Shown: positions 1-9,182, numbered from the stretch's first letter. The stretch: 51,234 nt of DNA from an uncultured Mordavella sp. (GCA_902406105.1 CABPCP010000012.1:1-51234), one strand, 5' to 3'. Numbers and translations are program-made. The notes: generated from the letters alone by a model not told the origin.

Positions 1-23
1 GTCCAACAGGGGGAGCTGGAAGA

Positions 24-55
24 CCTCATGTCAGTTTTACGACATGAGGTTTTTT
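24..55 (+). terminator. Rho-independent terminator of an upstream gene
   Basis: A 9-bp perfect stem (CCTCATGTC at 24-32 pairing with GACATGAGG at 41-49) is followed by six T. It would end a plus-strand transcript entering from outside the window; that gene is not visible here. Confidence 0.85.
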
Positions 56-124
56 ATAATTCTTCTTTTCATAATACCTTTTTCCATATATAATTCCATT
101 AGAGAGTAAGGGAGATGATCCAAT

Positions 125-865
125 ATGGCACTCTATGCGTTGGGAGATTTACATCTTAGCTTCCAGGCAGATAAATCCATGGATGTATTTGGAGGAGTAT
201 GGAAGCGGCATGAGCGCAAGATTGAAAAATATGTTAACCGCATTGTAAAGCCAAAGGATACGCTTGTGCTTACAGGAGATCATTCCTGGGGAAGAAAGCT
301 TTCAGAGTGTGAGGAAGATCTGGCTTTTATTGAGAGACTTCCCGGCCGGAAGATTCTGCTTCGCGGAAATCATGATATGTTTTGGGATGTAAAAAAAACG
401 GAACGATTAAATGAGGAATACAAAGAGAAGCTATTTTTCTTACAGAATAATTTTGCGGAATATCAAGACTATGCATTAGTGGGAACGAAAGGCTATACAT
501 TTGAAGGACCATTTTATCTGGATCGGTGGGGGAAAGTGGTCGGCTGGGATGAAGAAAAAGAAGTACATGCCAGGAAGTTGGTTTCCAGAGAAATGGAACG
601 TCTCCGGCAATCCTTTTGTATGGCTCAAAAAGCAGGATATCGAAAGTTTGTTATGTTTTTACATTATCCACCCACCAATATCCTTGAAGAGACATCGCCT
701 TTTACGGATATAGCAGAGGAATACCAGGCCGCGGCTGTGGTATATTCTCATTGTCATGGAGAGAGGCGCTTTGGCGACAGTATCCGGGGGTCATTCCATG
801 GCATTGATTATTTTTTAGTCTCTGGCGATTATCTGAATTTCCGCCCGATACGTATCTTGCCCTGA
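125..865 (+). CDS. Calcineurin-like metallophosphoesterase (COG1768-type)
   Basis: This 246-residue cytoplasmic protein is a predicted binuclear-metal phosphohydrolase; the substrate is unknown. Metal motifs appear in family order: GDLH (D8, H10), GDHSW (D52), GNHD (about 81-84), an LHYPP histidine near 180 and SHCHG near 210. The stretch joining GDHSW to GNHD (an acidic helix, then LPGRKILLRGNHD) is typical of the COG1768 branch. The start follows GGGAGATG about 10 bases upstream. No signal peptide is seen. It ends 19 bases before the next gene, so the two are probably co-transcribed. The family call is firm; a physiological role is not inferred. Confidence 0.9.
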   Translation: MALYALGDLHLSFQADKSMDVFGGVWKRHERKIEKYVNRIVKPKDTLVLTGDHSWGRKLSECEEDLAFIERLPGRKILLRGNHDMFWDVKKTERLNEEYKEKLFFLQNNFAEYQDYALVGTKGYTFEGPFYLDRWGKVVGWDEEKEVHARKLVSREMERLRQSFCMAQKAGYRKFVMFLHYPPTNILEETSPFTDIAEEYQAAAVVYSHCHGERRFGDSIRGSFHGIDYFLVSGDYLNFRPIRILP

Positions 866-884
866 GATGAAAGGAGGCTTTGTG

Positions 885-2399
885 ATGCAAAGTAGAAAAC
901 TTACCTATTGGCTCATACTGTTTAACCCGGTTTTCCTTTTAGCCTATGCTTGGGGATGTAGATCCCTTTATCTGCTGTGCCAGTATGGGGGAGTGAGGCG
1001 GCAGGTTCCCTGGATCCTCGGCTGCGGAGGGGTGGGTATCCTATGGATCATTTTGTGGACGCTGCTTTATTTCTATCGGAGAAAGAAGAGACAGGAAGGA
1101 GCAAAGAAAAAGGCTCAGACTTCTTTTGTGAAGCGTGGGATGATCTTGCTGCTGTCAGCGGAACTAGTGGCGCTTCTGACGATCACAGGGTATTATGGGG
1201 CCAAAATTGCGGAGTCGGCCATCCCTTATAATGGGAAATTGTCCTGGAAATTACAGGAATGGAAGAACAGCTGTAAGATCAGGCTGGAGCATGATAATAT
1301 CTATGAATCCGGGGTATCCGGGATATTTGAGGATTTAGGGAAGAAGGTCGCTCTTCCAGAAGAACTCTATATTATCAATCCATTTACGCTGACCTTTGAC
1401 AAGGAAGGGGAAATCCAGGAGTTTTACTGCTTTTTCTACGGAAAAGACGAAAAAGAAGAAGAGCATACGTATCTGCTGGATTATAATCGGGAAAGAGAAG
1501 AGAAAATGACGGTGTGGCTGGACAATACTGGAAGTTGCGACTACTATCCCAGCAAACGTTTGAATCCGATGATCGAGGTACTGGATGCGGTGAATCTTCA
1601 GGCATTGACCGGAGGCGTGGATAATATTGGAGACGACTTGACCTTTACGATCCAATACTCTGGCTATACGGCCATTACAGATCCGACCAAGACGTATGTG
1701 TTTAACGCGAATGGCGAGGTAGTGACGGATAACTGGGAATGGCGCCCAGAAGCATACTTGATCGATCTGCAGGCATATAAAGGGGAAGATATGCTGGCAG
1801 AGATCTGGCTGGCCAATGGGTGGCGTTTGGCGGATACAACGGAAGAAGAAGCGGCTGAAAAAGAAGAGGCACAGGAAGAACTGAAGGAAATCGGCTCCTG
1901 TTATATGGACCGGGCGGACGAAAGCTGGTATTTCTATCTGAGCGAGACAAAGGGATGGCGCCTGAGGGTGCAGGATGCCGCCGCGGGGAGCAGATATTAC
2001 GTGATGGATATGACAGAGGATGGAGGGGACAACTGGCAGGAGTGGAATACAGCTCCCTTTGGAGATCAGATCGGGGTGACCCGCGGAATAGAATTTTTCG
2101 ACGAACAGTACGGATATATTTCTTTGGGGAACGCGTCTGGGGAGACGGCAGAGATCTATGTTACCAGAGATGCCGGAAAGACCTTTGGACAGGTCCTTCT
2201 GCCGTGGGATCAAGTGACGGACACGGCAGACAGCCAGGAAGCATATCGGTATCTGTTTCTGCCGGAAGAAACACAGGAGGGGCTTTGCATAACGGCGGCA
2301 AAGGATTCTTCCGGTCAGGGAGAACGGCTGGTCTTTATCTCCGATGACCAAGGAAATACCTGGAAGTATATGGGAAGAAGAGAAATGACCGGATCATAA
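885..2399 (+). CDS. Membrane protein with C-terminal Asp-box (BNR-like) repeats
   Basis: I do not recognise a named family for the full 504 residues. The N-terminus has three hydrophobic segments (about 5-24, 44-63 and 85-105), separated by a basic Arg/Lys-rich loop. A long hydrophilic, probably extracytoplasmic, region follows. Its C-terminal third carries three Asp-box motifs (TEDGGDNW, TRDAGKTF, SDDQGNTW), which in known structures sit on beta-propeller blades, as in sialidases and YCF48-like proteins. Catalytic sialidase arginines are not evident, so a binding role is more likely than hydrolysis. The start at 885 is chosen because AAGGAGG lies at 871-877; an in-frame ATG at 867 sits upstream of that site. 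Confidence 0.75.
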   Translation: MQSRKLTYWLILFNPVFLLAYAWGCRSLYLLCQYGGVRRQVPWILGCGGVGILWIILWTLLYFYRRKKRQEGAKKKAQTSFVKRGMILLLSAELVALLTITGYYGAKIAESAIPYNGKLSWKLQEWKNSCKIRLEHDNIYESGVSGIFEDLGKKVALPEELYIINPFTLTFDKEGEIQEFYCFFYGKDEKEEEHTYLLDYNREREEKMTVWLDNTGSCDYYPSKRLNPMIEVLDAVNLQALTGGVDNIGDDLTFTIQYSGYTAITDPTKTYVFNANGEVVTDNWEWRPEAYLIDLQAYKGEDMLAEIWLANGWRLADTTEEEAAEKEEAQEELKEIGSCYMDRADESWYFYLSETKGWRLRVQDAAAGSRYYVMDMTEDGGDNWQEWNTAPFGDQIGVTRGIEFFDEQYGYISLGNASGETAEIYVTRDAGKTFGQVLLPWDQVTDTADSQEAYRYLFLPEETQEGLCITAAKDSSGQGERLVFISDDQGNTWKYMGRREMTGS

Positions 2400-2415
2400 A
2401 AGGATTTTGGCGGCT

Positions 2416-2480
2416 GCAACCTGTAGTTGCGCAGTTGCAACCGCATTTTGGTTGTTTATTTTCAGTGGAAAGTATATGCT
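2416..2480 (+). promoter_or_regulatory. Candidate promoter with GTTGC/GCAAC inverted repeats before the XRE gene
   Basis: GCAAC (2416-2420) and GTTGC (2426-2430) form an inverted repeat, and another GTTGC with GTTGCAAC follows at 2434-2441. A possible promoter is TTGTTT (2452-2457), 17 bp, TATGCT (2475-2480). The arrangement would suit autoregulation by the HTH protein just downstream, which is an inference. The -10 is only a partial match. Confidence 0.35.
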
Positions 2481-2505
2481 GGTGGTGAAAGGAGGAACAA
2501 AAGAT

Positions 2506-3237
2506 ATGACCTTTGGGGAGAAGATTCAAAAGCTAAGAAAAGAGGCTGGACTATCCCAGGAAGAGCTGTCTTATCAGTTAGGAGTTTCCCGCCAGGCCAT
2601 CAGCAAATGGGAGCGAGATAACGGATATCCGGAAACAGAGAAGATCATACGCATGAGTAAGATTTTCCATGTGACGCTGGATTATCTGTTAAATGAAGAG
2701 GATGAGGAAAAGACAGACCCTATAAATGAAGAAAAGGGAATCTATGTAAGCCAGGAGATGGCGGAAGGGTTCCTGGCCTATCAAAGAATGCGAATGAAAA
2801 GAATTGGAGGCGGCGCGGGAATTATGGCGGCAGGATTGGCCTTCTCCTTTTTAGATTCTGACTTGGGGATCCTTGGATTTATGCTGCTGCTTATTGTTGG
2901 TATCATGCTGCTGCTTTCAGTCCGGCTGAAGGATAATCCTTATAGAAAGCTGTGGAGAGAACCGCTTTTATTTGATAAAAAGACAAAATCCATGTTATCT
3001 GCCAGCTATGCGGATCAGAAGAAGAAAACGTACCTGGGAAATCTGGCAGGCATTGCCTTGATCGCTGTCGGGATTTTGTTCCTGCCGTTGGTGGTTCCAG
3101 TGGAATATAGTTCCCTGGACGATCTGGCTTTGGAGATGGGGATGATCCTGGCAGGAATCGGAATATTCCTCTGTATATATATGTCGGGAATTGTAAGAGC
3201 GTACCGGCTGCTGCTGAGGAATGAAGAATATGTATAG
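2506..3237 (+). CDS. XRE-family transcriptional regulator with membrane helices
   Basis: This 243-residue protein begins with a helix-turn-helix of the Cro/CI type (about 1-66: LRKEAGLSQEELSYQLGVS then RQAISKWERDNGYPE). About four hydrophobic segments follow (near 100-118, 121-138, 177-197 and 210-230). XRE-plus-membrane proteins of this shape are common in Firmicutes and may sense envelope state, but the signal is unknown. ATG 2506 is preferred because GAAAGGAGG ends 10 bases before it; the frame is open upstream to 2407 but without a ribosome site. A lipoprotein gene follows 21 bases later, probably in the same transcript. Confidence 0.85.
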   Translation: MTFGEKIQKLRKEAGLSQEELSYQLGVSRQAISKWERDNGYPETEKIIRMSKIFHVTLDYLLNEEDEEKTDPINEEKGIYVSQEMAEGFLAYQRMRMKRIGGGAGIMAAGLAFSFLDSDLGILGFMLLLIVGIMLLLSVRLKDNPYRKLWREPLLFDKKTKSMLSASYADQKKKTYLGNLAGIALIAVGILFLPLVVPVEYSSLDDLALEMGMILAGIGIFLCIYMSGIVRAYRLLLRNEEYV

Positions 3238-3258
3238 AAAGAGGAATTTAAGGGAATT

Positions 3259-3693
3259 ATGAAGAAAATTATTATGGCGCTGGTACTGGTTTTGGGAATA
3301 TTGTGCGGATGTCAGGAAAAGGAAAGCAAAGAGATCTCAGACTATGGCCAGGAATTAGAGAAGGCCCAGGAAATTACGGTAATTTCTGCCAACACGGCGA
3401 ATGTTGCCGCAGTGCTTGATGAGAAAAAAGAACTGGAGAAATTTGTGGAAGAATTAAAGATTGAAAAATGGGAACTGGCTAAGGCTCCGGAAAAGGCAGA
3501 AGAAACAGGAAGTTTTTGTTTTTCTCAAGAGAAGACGGTCGAGCTTGGGGAGACGGAAACAGATGGGAAGCTGTATGATATCTGCAAGCTTACTGTATAT
3601 GATGTTCCTTATATCAGTCTTGAAATGGGGAGTATCCATATGACATTTGAAATTCCAGAAGATACAGCAGAAGAATTGAATGGATATTTTTGA
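3259..3693 (+). CDS. Small predicted lipoprotein
   Basis: The 144-residue product has a classical lipoprotein leader: basic MKK, a hydrophobic core, then ILCGC with Cys18 as the probable lipidation site. The mature part is acidic and Lys/Glu-rich, with no recognised catalytic motif. It lies 21 bases after the XRE/membrane regulator and ends just before a strong bidirectional terminator, so it is the last gene of that transcript. Function unknown; membrane anchoring outside the cell is inferred from the leader. Confidence 0.75.
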   Translation: MKKIIMALVLVLGILCGCQEKESKEISDYGQELEKAQEITVISANTANVAAVLDEKKELEKFVEELKIEKWELAKAPEKAEETGSFCFSQEKTVELGETETDGKLYDICKLTVYDVPYISLEMGSIHMTFEIPEDTAEELNGYF

Positions 3694-3697
3694 CGCT

Positions 3698-3746
3698 ATG
3701 AAAAACAAGGCGTGCGCTGTTTCGAAGCGCACGCCTTGTTTTTCAT
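3698..3746. terminator. Bidirectional terminator
   Basis: A 20-bp perfect stem (3698-3717 with 3727-3746) has A-rich and T-rich flanks on opposite sides (five A then CAAGGCGTGCGC; GCGCACGCCTTG then five T). It can stop the lipoprotein transcript and also the minus-strand SDR transcript arriving from the right. Confidence 0.9.
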
Positions 3747-3783
3747 AAAATCGGAGAGAGTTTTTTATTTTATCTAAAATGGG

Positions 3784-4581
3784 TTACCTGCGGCTTTTCA
3801 TCTCGATCATATCGCCAAAGATCGGGGTGGGCATTCCAAACCCTCCTGAGACTTCCATGATCTGTCCGGTGGTATAGCCGGATTCATCGCTGGCAAAATA
3901 GAGGACCGCGTTGGCGATATCTTCCGGAGAAGCCATTCGTTTGATGGGGGTATGCTTCAGGAAGAAATCCTGGAAATCCGGGGTCAGATTCTGCATAACC
4001 GCATCGGTAGCGGTCATGCCGGGAAGTACCGCGTTGCAGCGGATATTGCTTCGGGCAGCCTGAGTCGCGATCAGTTTGGTGAGATAATTGATCGCGGCCT
4101 TACTGGTACCGTAAGCGATCTGAGAAATATCAGGAACAGCCCCGCCAATAGAAGAAATATTGACAATGCTGCCTCCGCCGTTTTCTGCCATGTGGGGAAT
4201 GGCGGCTTGGGAAGCGAGAAAGACACTTCCGATATTTTTGTCCAGGGTCTGGATGAATTCTTGATAATCCGTATGCTGGATATCCAGATCTTTCTGAGGA
4301 TTTGATCCTCCGTAATTGTTGACTAAAATATCGATGCGGCCTTCCTTTTGGATGACTTCCTCGATCATAGAACGGTAGGTTTCCTGCTTGGAGGCATCGT
4401 TGTATACAAAGAAAGCCTGACCGCCATTTTCTTTCAGGCGATTGGCAAAAGCGGCCGCCCGCTCTTCATTCCTTGCGGCCAGATAGACGCGGGCGCCTTC
4501 TTTAGCAAAGGTCTCGGCGATAGCGGCTCCGATACCGCGTGTAGATGCAGTTACAATCGCGACTTTGTTTTCTAATCTCAT
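3784..4581 (-). CDS. SDR oxidoreductase, probable 7-alpha-hydroxysteroid dehydrogenase
   Basis: This 265-residue short-chain dehydrogenase shows the cofactor motif TASTRGIG (11-18), NNYGG (88-92), and the catalytic Ser144, Tyr157 and Lys161. The start MRLENKVA, the NNYGG variant, the stretch around LPGMTATDAV and the C-terminal GQIMEVSGGFG followed by TPIFGD closely resemble what I remember of clostridial bile-acid 7-alpha-HSDHs (C. scindens, C. absonum, C. sordellii). Arg37 after the second strand without an acidic residue suggests NADP(H). The predicted reaction is reversible oxidation of the 7-alpha-hydroxyl of bile acids. The start at 4581 has AAGGAGG upstream. The gene stands alone, with no bai genes nearby. 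SDR is certain; the steroid substrate is probable. Confidence 0.8.
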   Translation of the reverse strand: MRLENKVAIVTASTRGIGAAIAETFAKEGARVYLAARNEERAAAFANRLKENGGQAFFVYNDASKQETYRSMIEEVIQKEGRIDILVNNYGGSNPQKDLDIQHTDYQEFIQTLDKNIGSVFLASQAAIPHMAENGGGSIVNISSIGGAVPDISQIAYGTSKAAINYLTKLIATQAARSNIRCNAVLPGMTATDAVMQNLTPDFQDFFLKHTPIKRMASPEDIANAVLYFASDESGYTTGQIMEVSGGFGMPTPIFGDMIEMKSRR

Positions 4582-4773
4582 ATAGCAGACCTCCTTATTG
4601 AATTGGATATTATTTTTTAAGACCATTTTCTATAGTGTAGCATAGAAACAGGAGTTTGTTTGTAACTCGGTCACAATATCAGTATTTCTGATTCCTCGGA
4701 TTTTAACCGAATTTGTCAAAGAGATTGGATAGAATAGGGACCTCTGCGTATGAAACTGATCTCGCCCCGAATC

Positions 4774-6264
4774 TTACAGCGCTGCTACGAATCTAAGGAA
4801 CGCTTCCCGTCCTTCTGGGGTGCATTTGTAGACGCCTGCGTCTTCCAGAACGTGTGTGAATACGATCCCGACTTCTTTTTGCAGGATGTCCATAATGTTT
4901 TCCGGGGTGACAGAGTCATATTTAGGCAGGAAGGAGTCTACCCAGTCTGCGTGTTTCTCGATCTTTTCACAGCTTCGAATATCTTTCCCTTCCAGGATAT
5001 ATTCTGCCAGGATCTCCAGTTCTTCCTTTAACCGGGAGGGAAGAACCGCAAGTCCCATCACTTCGATCAATCCGATGTTTTCTTTTTTGATATGATGATA
5101 CTGAGCGTGAGGATGGAAGACGCCCAGAGGATGCTCCTGGGTGGTGATATTATTCCTAAGAGCAAGATCCAGCTCGTAGTCGTCCCCGCGTTTTCTCGCG
5201 ATAGGAGTAATGGTATTGTGAGGCTCTCCGTCGGTCTCGGCAAAGATAAACGCCGCTTTATCCGTATACCCTCTCCACACCTGCAGGATATGGTCGGCCA
5301 GATCGATCAGCCGTTTCTCGTCGCGGCAGCGGATGCGCAGGACAGAGAGGGGCCATTTTACGATGCCGGCCTTTACATCCTCGTATCCTGGGATGGTAAT
5401 TTCCTGTTCGATAGGAGCTTTGGCCATGGCAAAGGTGTAATTTCCTCCCTGGAAATGGTCATGGCTTAAGATGGATCCTCCCACAATGGGCAGATCTGCG
5501 TTAGAGCCCAGGAAGTAGTGAGGGAACAGTTTGATAAAATCGAACAGCTTCGTAAAAGCAGCCCGGTCGATCTTCATAGGAATGTGTTCTCCATTAAATA
5601 CGATACAGTGCTCGTTGTAGTATACATAGGGAGAATACTGGAATCCCCATTGGCTGTTATTGATGGTAATAGGGATGATGCGGTGATTCTCTCTGGCCGG
5701 ATGGTTGACGCGTCCGGCGTAACCTTCATTTTCCATGCAGAGCTGACACTTTGGATAGGAGCTGGACTTGGCGTTCTTGGCAGCGGCAATGGCTTTTGGA
5801 TCTTTCTCTGGTTTAGAGAGGTTAATGGTAATATCAATCTCGCCATAGGGGCTGTCCACCGTCCATTTTAAGTCTTTTTTTACCCGGTAGCGGCGGATGT
5901 AGTCGCTGTCCTGGCTGAATTTGTAATAATAATCGGTTGCTTCTTCAGGGGAAGCGGCATATTTTTCCCAGAAGGTTTTCTGTACCTGGCTGGGTCTGGG
6001 AAGGAGACAGTTCATAAGACGGGTGTCAAACAGGTCCCGGTATACGATGCTGTCTTCCAAGAGACCTCTTTGGACTGCTTCGTCCAGCAGAGCGCCAAGG
6101 ATATTTTCCAGATCCGGGCTGGAAGTGTCCACCGGTAGATCTTCATAATTATCTTCGTGAAAGAGATCCAGCAGCAGGTTAGTGGTGTAGACCCGCTCTG
6201 ATTCAGGCGTCAGACCGCTTTGAATTCCATATTCTACTAATTTTTTGATATTTTCATATAACAT
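4774..6264 (-). CDS. galT: UTP--hexose-1-phosphate / galactose-1-phosphate uridylyltransferase, class II
   Basis: The 496-residue enzyme matches the long Firmicute class II GalT family rather than the roughly 350-residue E. coli type. Histidine motifs SHDHFQGG (about 267-274) and FHPHAQYHH nearer the C-terminus carry the likely nucleophilic and active-site histidines. It exchanges UMP between UDP-glucose and galactose-1-phosphate in the Leloir pathway, in the cytoplasm. AGGAGG lies 9 bases before the start. It follows galK by 34 bases on the same strand, forming a galK-galT operon; galE is not in this window. Confidence 0.95.
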   Translation of the reverse strand: MLYENIKKLVEYGIQSGLTPESERVYTTNLLLDLFHEDNYEDLPVDTSSPDLENILGALLDEAVQRGLLEDSIVYRDLFDTRLMNCLLPRPSQVQKTFWEKYAASPEEATDYYYKFSQDSDYIRRYRVKKDLKWTVDSPYGEIDITINLSKPEKDPKAIAAAKNAKSSSYPKCQLCMENEGYAGRVNHPARENHRIIPITINNSQWGFQYSPYVYYNEHCIVFNGEHIPMKIDRAAFTKLFDFIKLFPHYFLGSNADLPIVGGSILSHDHFQGGNYTFAMAKAPIEQEITIPGYEDVKAGIVKWPLSVLRIRCRDEKRLIDLADHILQVWRGYTDKAAFIFAETDGEPHNTITPIARKRGDDYELDLALRNNITTQEHPLGVFHPHAQYHHIKKENIGLIEVMGLAVLPSRLKEELEILAEYILEGKDIRSCEKIEKHADWVDSFLPKYDSVTPENIMDILQKEVGIVFTHVLEDAGVYKCTPEGREAFLRFVAAL

Positions 6265-6298
6265 TGAAAGATACCTCCTAAATGATTGAAAGAAACCT

Positions 6299-7474
6299 TT
6301 AAATTTCGTCTAGCTTGTGGGCGCCTTTACCGATATCCACAATATAGAACTCTGCTGTATGTTCGGTTTTTTCCCGGTAGGCGCTGCCGATTTCTTTTAC
6401 AAATGTATCTACCGTGTCGTTTTTCACAATGCTGACGGTACATCCGCCGAATCCCCCGCCTGTAATGCGGGAACCGATGACGCCGGGCATGGCTTGAGCC
6501 AGATCTACCAGAAGATCGATCTCCGGGCAGGACACTTCATAATCTGTCTTCAAAGACTCATGAGAGTCGTTCATCAGTTTTCCAAATAAGGATATATCGT
6601 TTTGGCGGAGGGCGTTTACTGCCTGGATCGTCCGCTGGTTTTCATAGACGGCATGTTTGGCCCGCTTCTGCTGTATGGGATCTTTGATGGCGGACTTGAA
6701 GGTTTCGAATTCCTCGCAGGACAGGTCGCCAAGTGTCTGGATATCTGTCACCTTCTGAAGTTCTGTAAGGGCGGACTCACATTCCCTGCGCCGGTCGTTG
6801 TAAGCAGAGTTGACCAGGCTGTGTTTTACTTTGCTGTTGGTGATCACGATCTTGGAGTCTTCAAGCTTTACAGGGGCATATTCATATTCCAGGGTACTGG
6901 TATCCAGGAAAATGGCGTGGTCCTTCTTCCCCATTGCGCTGGCAAACTGATCCATGATCCCGCAGTTGCAGCCGTTGAAATTATTCTCGGAATCCTGGCC
7001 GATCAATGCGATTTCCGGCATGGTTATCTGGTCAAATCCAAAGGTGTCTTTCAGGATGATCCCGGTAAGGACCTCCAGGGAAGCAGATGAGGAAAGGCCG
7101 GAACCAGCCGGGATATTCCCGGAGATAGCAATGTCCAGACCGTGGGTCAGATGAAATCCTCTTTTTTCAAAAGCCCACATAACACCCTTGGGGTAATTGG
7201 TCCAAGAAGCTTCTTTGCTAGGAACCAGATCGTCCAGACTGCTCTCAAGGACACCAAGAGAAGGGAAGTTCGCGGAATAGAAGCGAAGCGCACGGTCTTC
7301 CCGGCTGCGCACGACAGCGTAAGTGCCAAGCGTGAGGGCGCAGGGGAAAACATGTCCCCCATTATAATCTGTGTGTTCTCCAATAAGGTTTACCCGGCCG
7401 GGGGCAAAATAAGCGCGGCAGCCGTCGGTGGCTCCATAAAGTGTTTGGAATTCTTCCATTAATTTTGTTAACAT
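6299..7474 (-). CDS. galK: Galactokinase
   Basis: The 391-residue GHMP kinase has the galactokinase signature GRVNLIGEHTDYNGG (26-40), the phosphate-binding loop GSGLSSSAS and the C-terminal GGGFGGC. It phosphorylates galactose to galactose-1-phosphate for GalT, encoded immediately downstream. The start at 7474 (MLTKLMEE) is chosen because AGGAGA lies 8 bases upstream; the frame is open to 7525, but that extension has no homology I recognise. It is transcribed divergently from an AraC-type gene that is a plausible local regulator. Confidence 0.95.
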   Translation of the reverse strand: MLTKLMEEFQTLYGATDGCRAYFAPGRVNLIGEHTDYNGGHVFPCALTLGTYAVVRSREDRALRFYSANFPSLGVLESSLDDLVPSKEASWTNYPKGVMWAFEKRGFHLTHGLDIAISGNIPAGSGLSSSASLEVLTGIILKDTFGFDQITMPEIALIGQDSENNFNGCNCGIMDQFASAMGKKDHAIFLDTSTLEYEYAPVKLEDSKIVITNSKVKHSLVNSAYNDRRRECESALTELQKVTDIQTLGDLSCEEFETFKSAIKDPIQQKRAKHAVYENQRTIQAVNALRQNDISLFGKLMNDSHESLKTDYEVSCPEIDLLVDLAQAMPGVIGSRITGGGFGGCTVSIVKNDTVDTFVKEIGSAYREKTEHTAEFYIVDIGKGAHKLDEI

Positions 7475-7648
7475 TTTTCCATCTCCTGTCATAAATGATT
7501 TAAGGGTTGCATCCTGATTCTGCATATTTTATGATGTTAGAAACAAAACTATCTATGTCTCCGATATCATTTAGTAATTATAATAATAGTGAGAAAAAGA
7601 CAAAAACACAATAAGAATATTGAAGATAAATATGAGGATATTGAGAAA

Positions 7649-8545
7649 ATGCAGATAGATACAGAGAAAAACCGAAAAGAGATCAAAGCACATGGAAGTT
7701 ATGCCTTCCCAGTCAGCGTGGATGTGGAGCAGATTCAGGAGTATGAACAGGGGATGTTTCTGTGGCACTGGCATCCGGAGGTGGAGCTGACATGGGTCAT
7801 GTCGGGAGAAGTGGAGTATCATGTCAATGACAGCCAGTATGTTTTAAAAGAAGGGGAGGGACTTTTCGGCAACAGCAACGCCCTCCATTCCGGCTGCCGC
7901 AGAGACGGACAGGACTGCACATATCTGTCTGTGACCTTCCACCCAAGGTTCCTTTATGGAGAGGAAGGAAGTATCCTGTATTCCAAATATGTAAGGTTTA
8001 TTACAGAAGATAACCGGTGGCCCTCCTTGAAGCTGGAGCAGACGGCTGCCTGGCAGCGGGAGATCCTTGAGCGGATGGAGGAAATCTACCAATTGTCTAA
8101 GGAAGTGCCGGAGGATTATGAGATCCAGATGCATTTGCTGCTGGTGGAGATCTGGCAGAGACTGTACAAGTATTTTGTCTCTCTGCCGGAGAGAGAAAGC
8201 GGTTCCGGGAGAGAGCTTCAGAGATTGAAAGATATGATCTCCTATATAGAGGAACACTATGCCCAGGAGATCCGCCTGGATGATATCGCGGCTCACGTGA
8301 ATATCTGTAAAAATGAATGCTGCCGCTTCTTTAAGAAGCATATGAAAATGACGATCTTTGATTATATTTTATTTCTGAGGATACAAAACAGCCTGGCTCT
8401 TCTCAGGGAGGGAGAGAGCATTACCCGTACGGCAAGTTTGGTGGGATTTTCCAGTCCTGCCTACTATGGGCAGATCTTCCGCAGATATATGAAATGTACC
8501 CCCAGAGAATATCAGAAGGGAGACCGGAGTCTCCCTCTTAAGTAG
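7649..8545 (+). CDS. AraC-family transcriptional regulator
   Basis: An N-terminal cupin-like sensing domain (HWHPEVELTWVMSGEVEYH) is followed by a C-terminal pair of HTH motifs (IRLDDIAAHVNICKNECCR and TRTASLVGFSSPAYYGQ, then the FRRYMKCTPREY ending), the classic AraC/XylS layout. The gene is divergent from galKT, so control of galactose use is a reasonable but untested inference. The ATG at 7649 is 11 bases after GAGG; a GTG at 7589 would add 20 charged residues and cannot be excluded. Its stop overlaps the stop of the convergent radical SAM gene by 8 bases. Confidence 0.88.
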   Translation: MQIDTEKNRKEIKAHGSYAFPVSVDVEQIQEYEQGMFLWHWHPEVELTWVMSGEVEYHVNDSQYVLKEGEGLFGNSNALHSGCRRDGQDCTYLSVTFHPRFLYGEEGSILYSKYVRFITEDNRWPSLKLEQTAAWQREILERMEEIYQLSKEVPEDYEIQMHLLLVEIWQRLYKYFVSLPERESGSGRELQRLKDMISYIEEHYAQEIRLDDIAAHVNICKNECCRFFKKHMKMTIFDYILFLRIQNSLALLREGESITRTASLVGFSSPAYYGQIFRRYMKCTPREYQKGDRSLPLK

Positions 8546-9137
8546 TATATTTACGGATCCTTAAGGGCACGTGTAAGGAAGCTGCAAGAGCCTGACAGGC
8601 CTGGATCTCTTCTTGGGGCAGTACATCTACAATGGTGAAACGGACGTCAGGGATCTGTTTGGAGGCTTTTACAGCGAAATCCAGCATCGCGTCATATGCG
8701 TCCGGGAACTTAGGTCTGGTAACGTTTGTGTAAGCTTCTTTATCCGGGGCGTTCAGACTAATGGAGACACAGTCTGCTACCTGGGCAAGTTCAGGAACGA
8801 TATCCCGTCCGTGTTCCAAACTTCCAAGGCCATTGGTATTGACCCGGATGGAAAGGCCAAAGGTATCTTTGGCGTAACGGGCGGTATCGATCAGAGTCTC
8901 AAGGGCACAGGTGGGTTCCCCGTAACCGCAGTAGACCAGCTCTTTAAAGCCATGGAAGTCAAAGGCATCCATGGCCTTTTTGATCTCATCGGGGGTGGGA
9001 TCCTGTTTGTGCCAAAGGGATGTGGCGTCTCCGATCGCGTCCTCGTGGCTGCGGATGCAGAAGGTACAGCGGCAGTTGCAGCGGTTTGTGATGTTTGCGT
9101 AAACTTGATCTTTATAAGTGTACAGAATGTCGGCCAT
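8538..9137 (-). CDS. TatD-associated radical SAM protein
   Basis: This 199-residue protein carries the radical SAM cluster motif CX3CX2C (NRCNCRCTFC near 17-26) and the glycine-rich GYGEPT element near 72-77. Its short length and N-terminal ITNRCNCRCTFCIR pattern match the family usually annotated as TatD family-associated radical SAM (TIGR04038). The reaction is unknown. Here tatD is not adjacent; it follows a B6-type kinase and an ECF S-component on the same strand, 45 bases after the latter. AAGAGGTG precedes the start. Confidence 0.85.
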   Translation of the reverse strand: MADILYTYKDQVYANITNRCNCRCTFCIRSHEDAIGDATSLWHKQDPTPDEIKKAMDAFDFHGFKELVYCGYGEPTCALETLIDTARYAKDTFGLSIRVNTNGLGSLEHGRDIVPELAQVADCVSISLNAPDKEAYTNVTRPKFPDAYDAMLDFAVKASKQIPDVRFTIVDVLPQEEIQACQALAASLHVPLRIRKYTT

Positions 9138-9182
9138 GTGATAACACCTCTTTCTTAAAATATATCTATTGTTCTGCCAAAG

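Noticed and set aside
1335..2351. 338-residue minus-strand frame opposite the Asp-box membrane protein
   Set aside because: It lies wholly inside a well-supported plus-strand gene, has no ribosome site and no domain I recognise; the plus frame has TM segments and Asp-box motifs.
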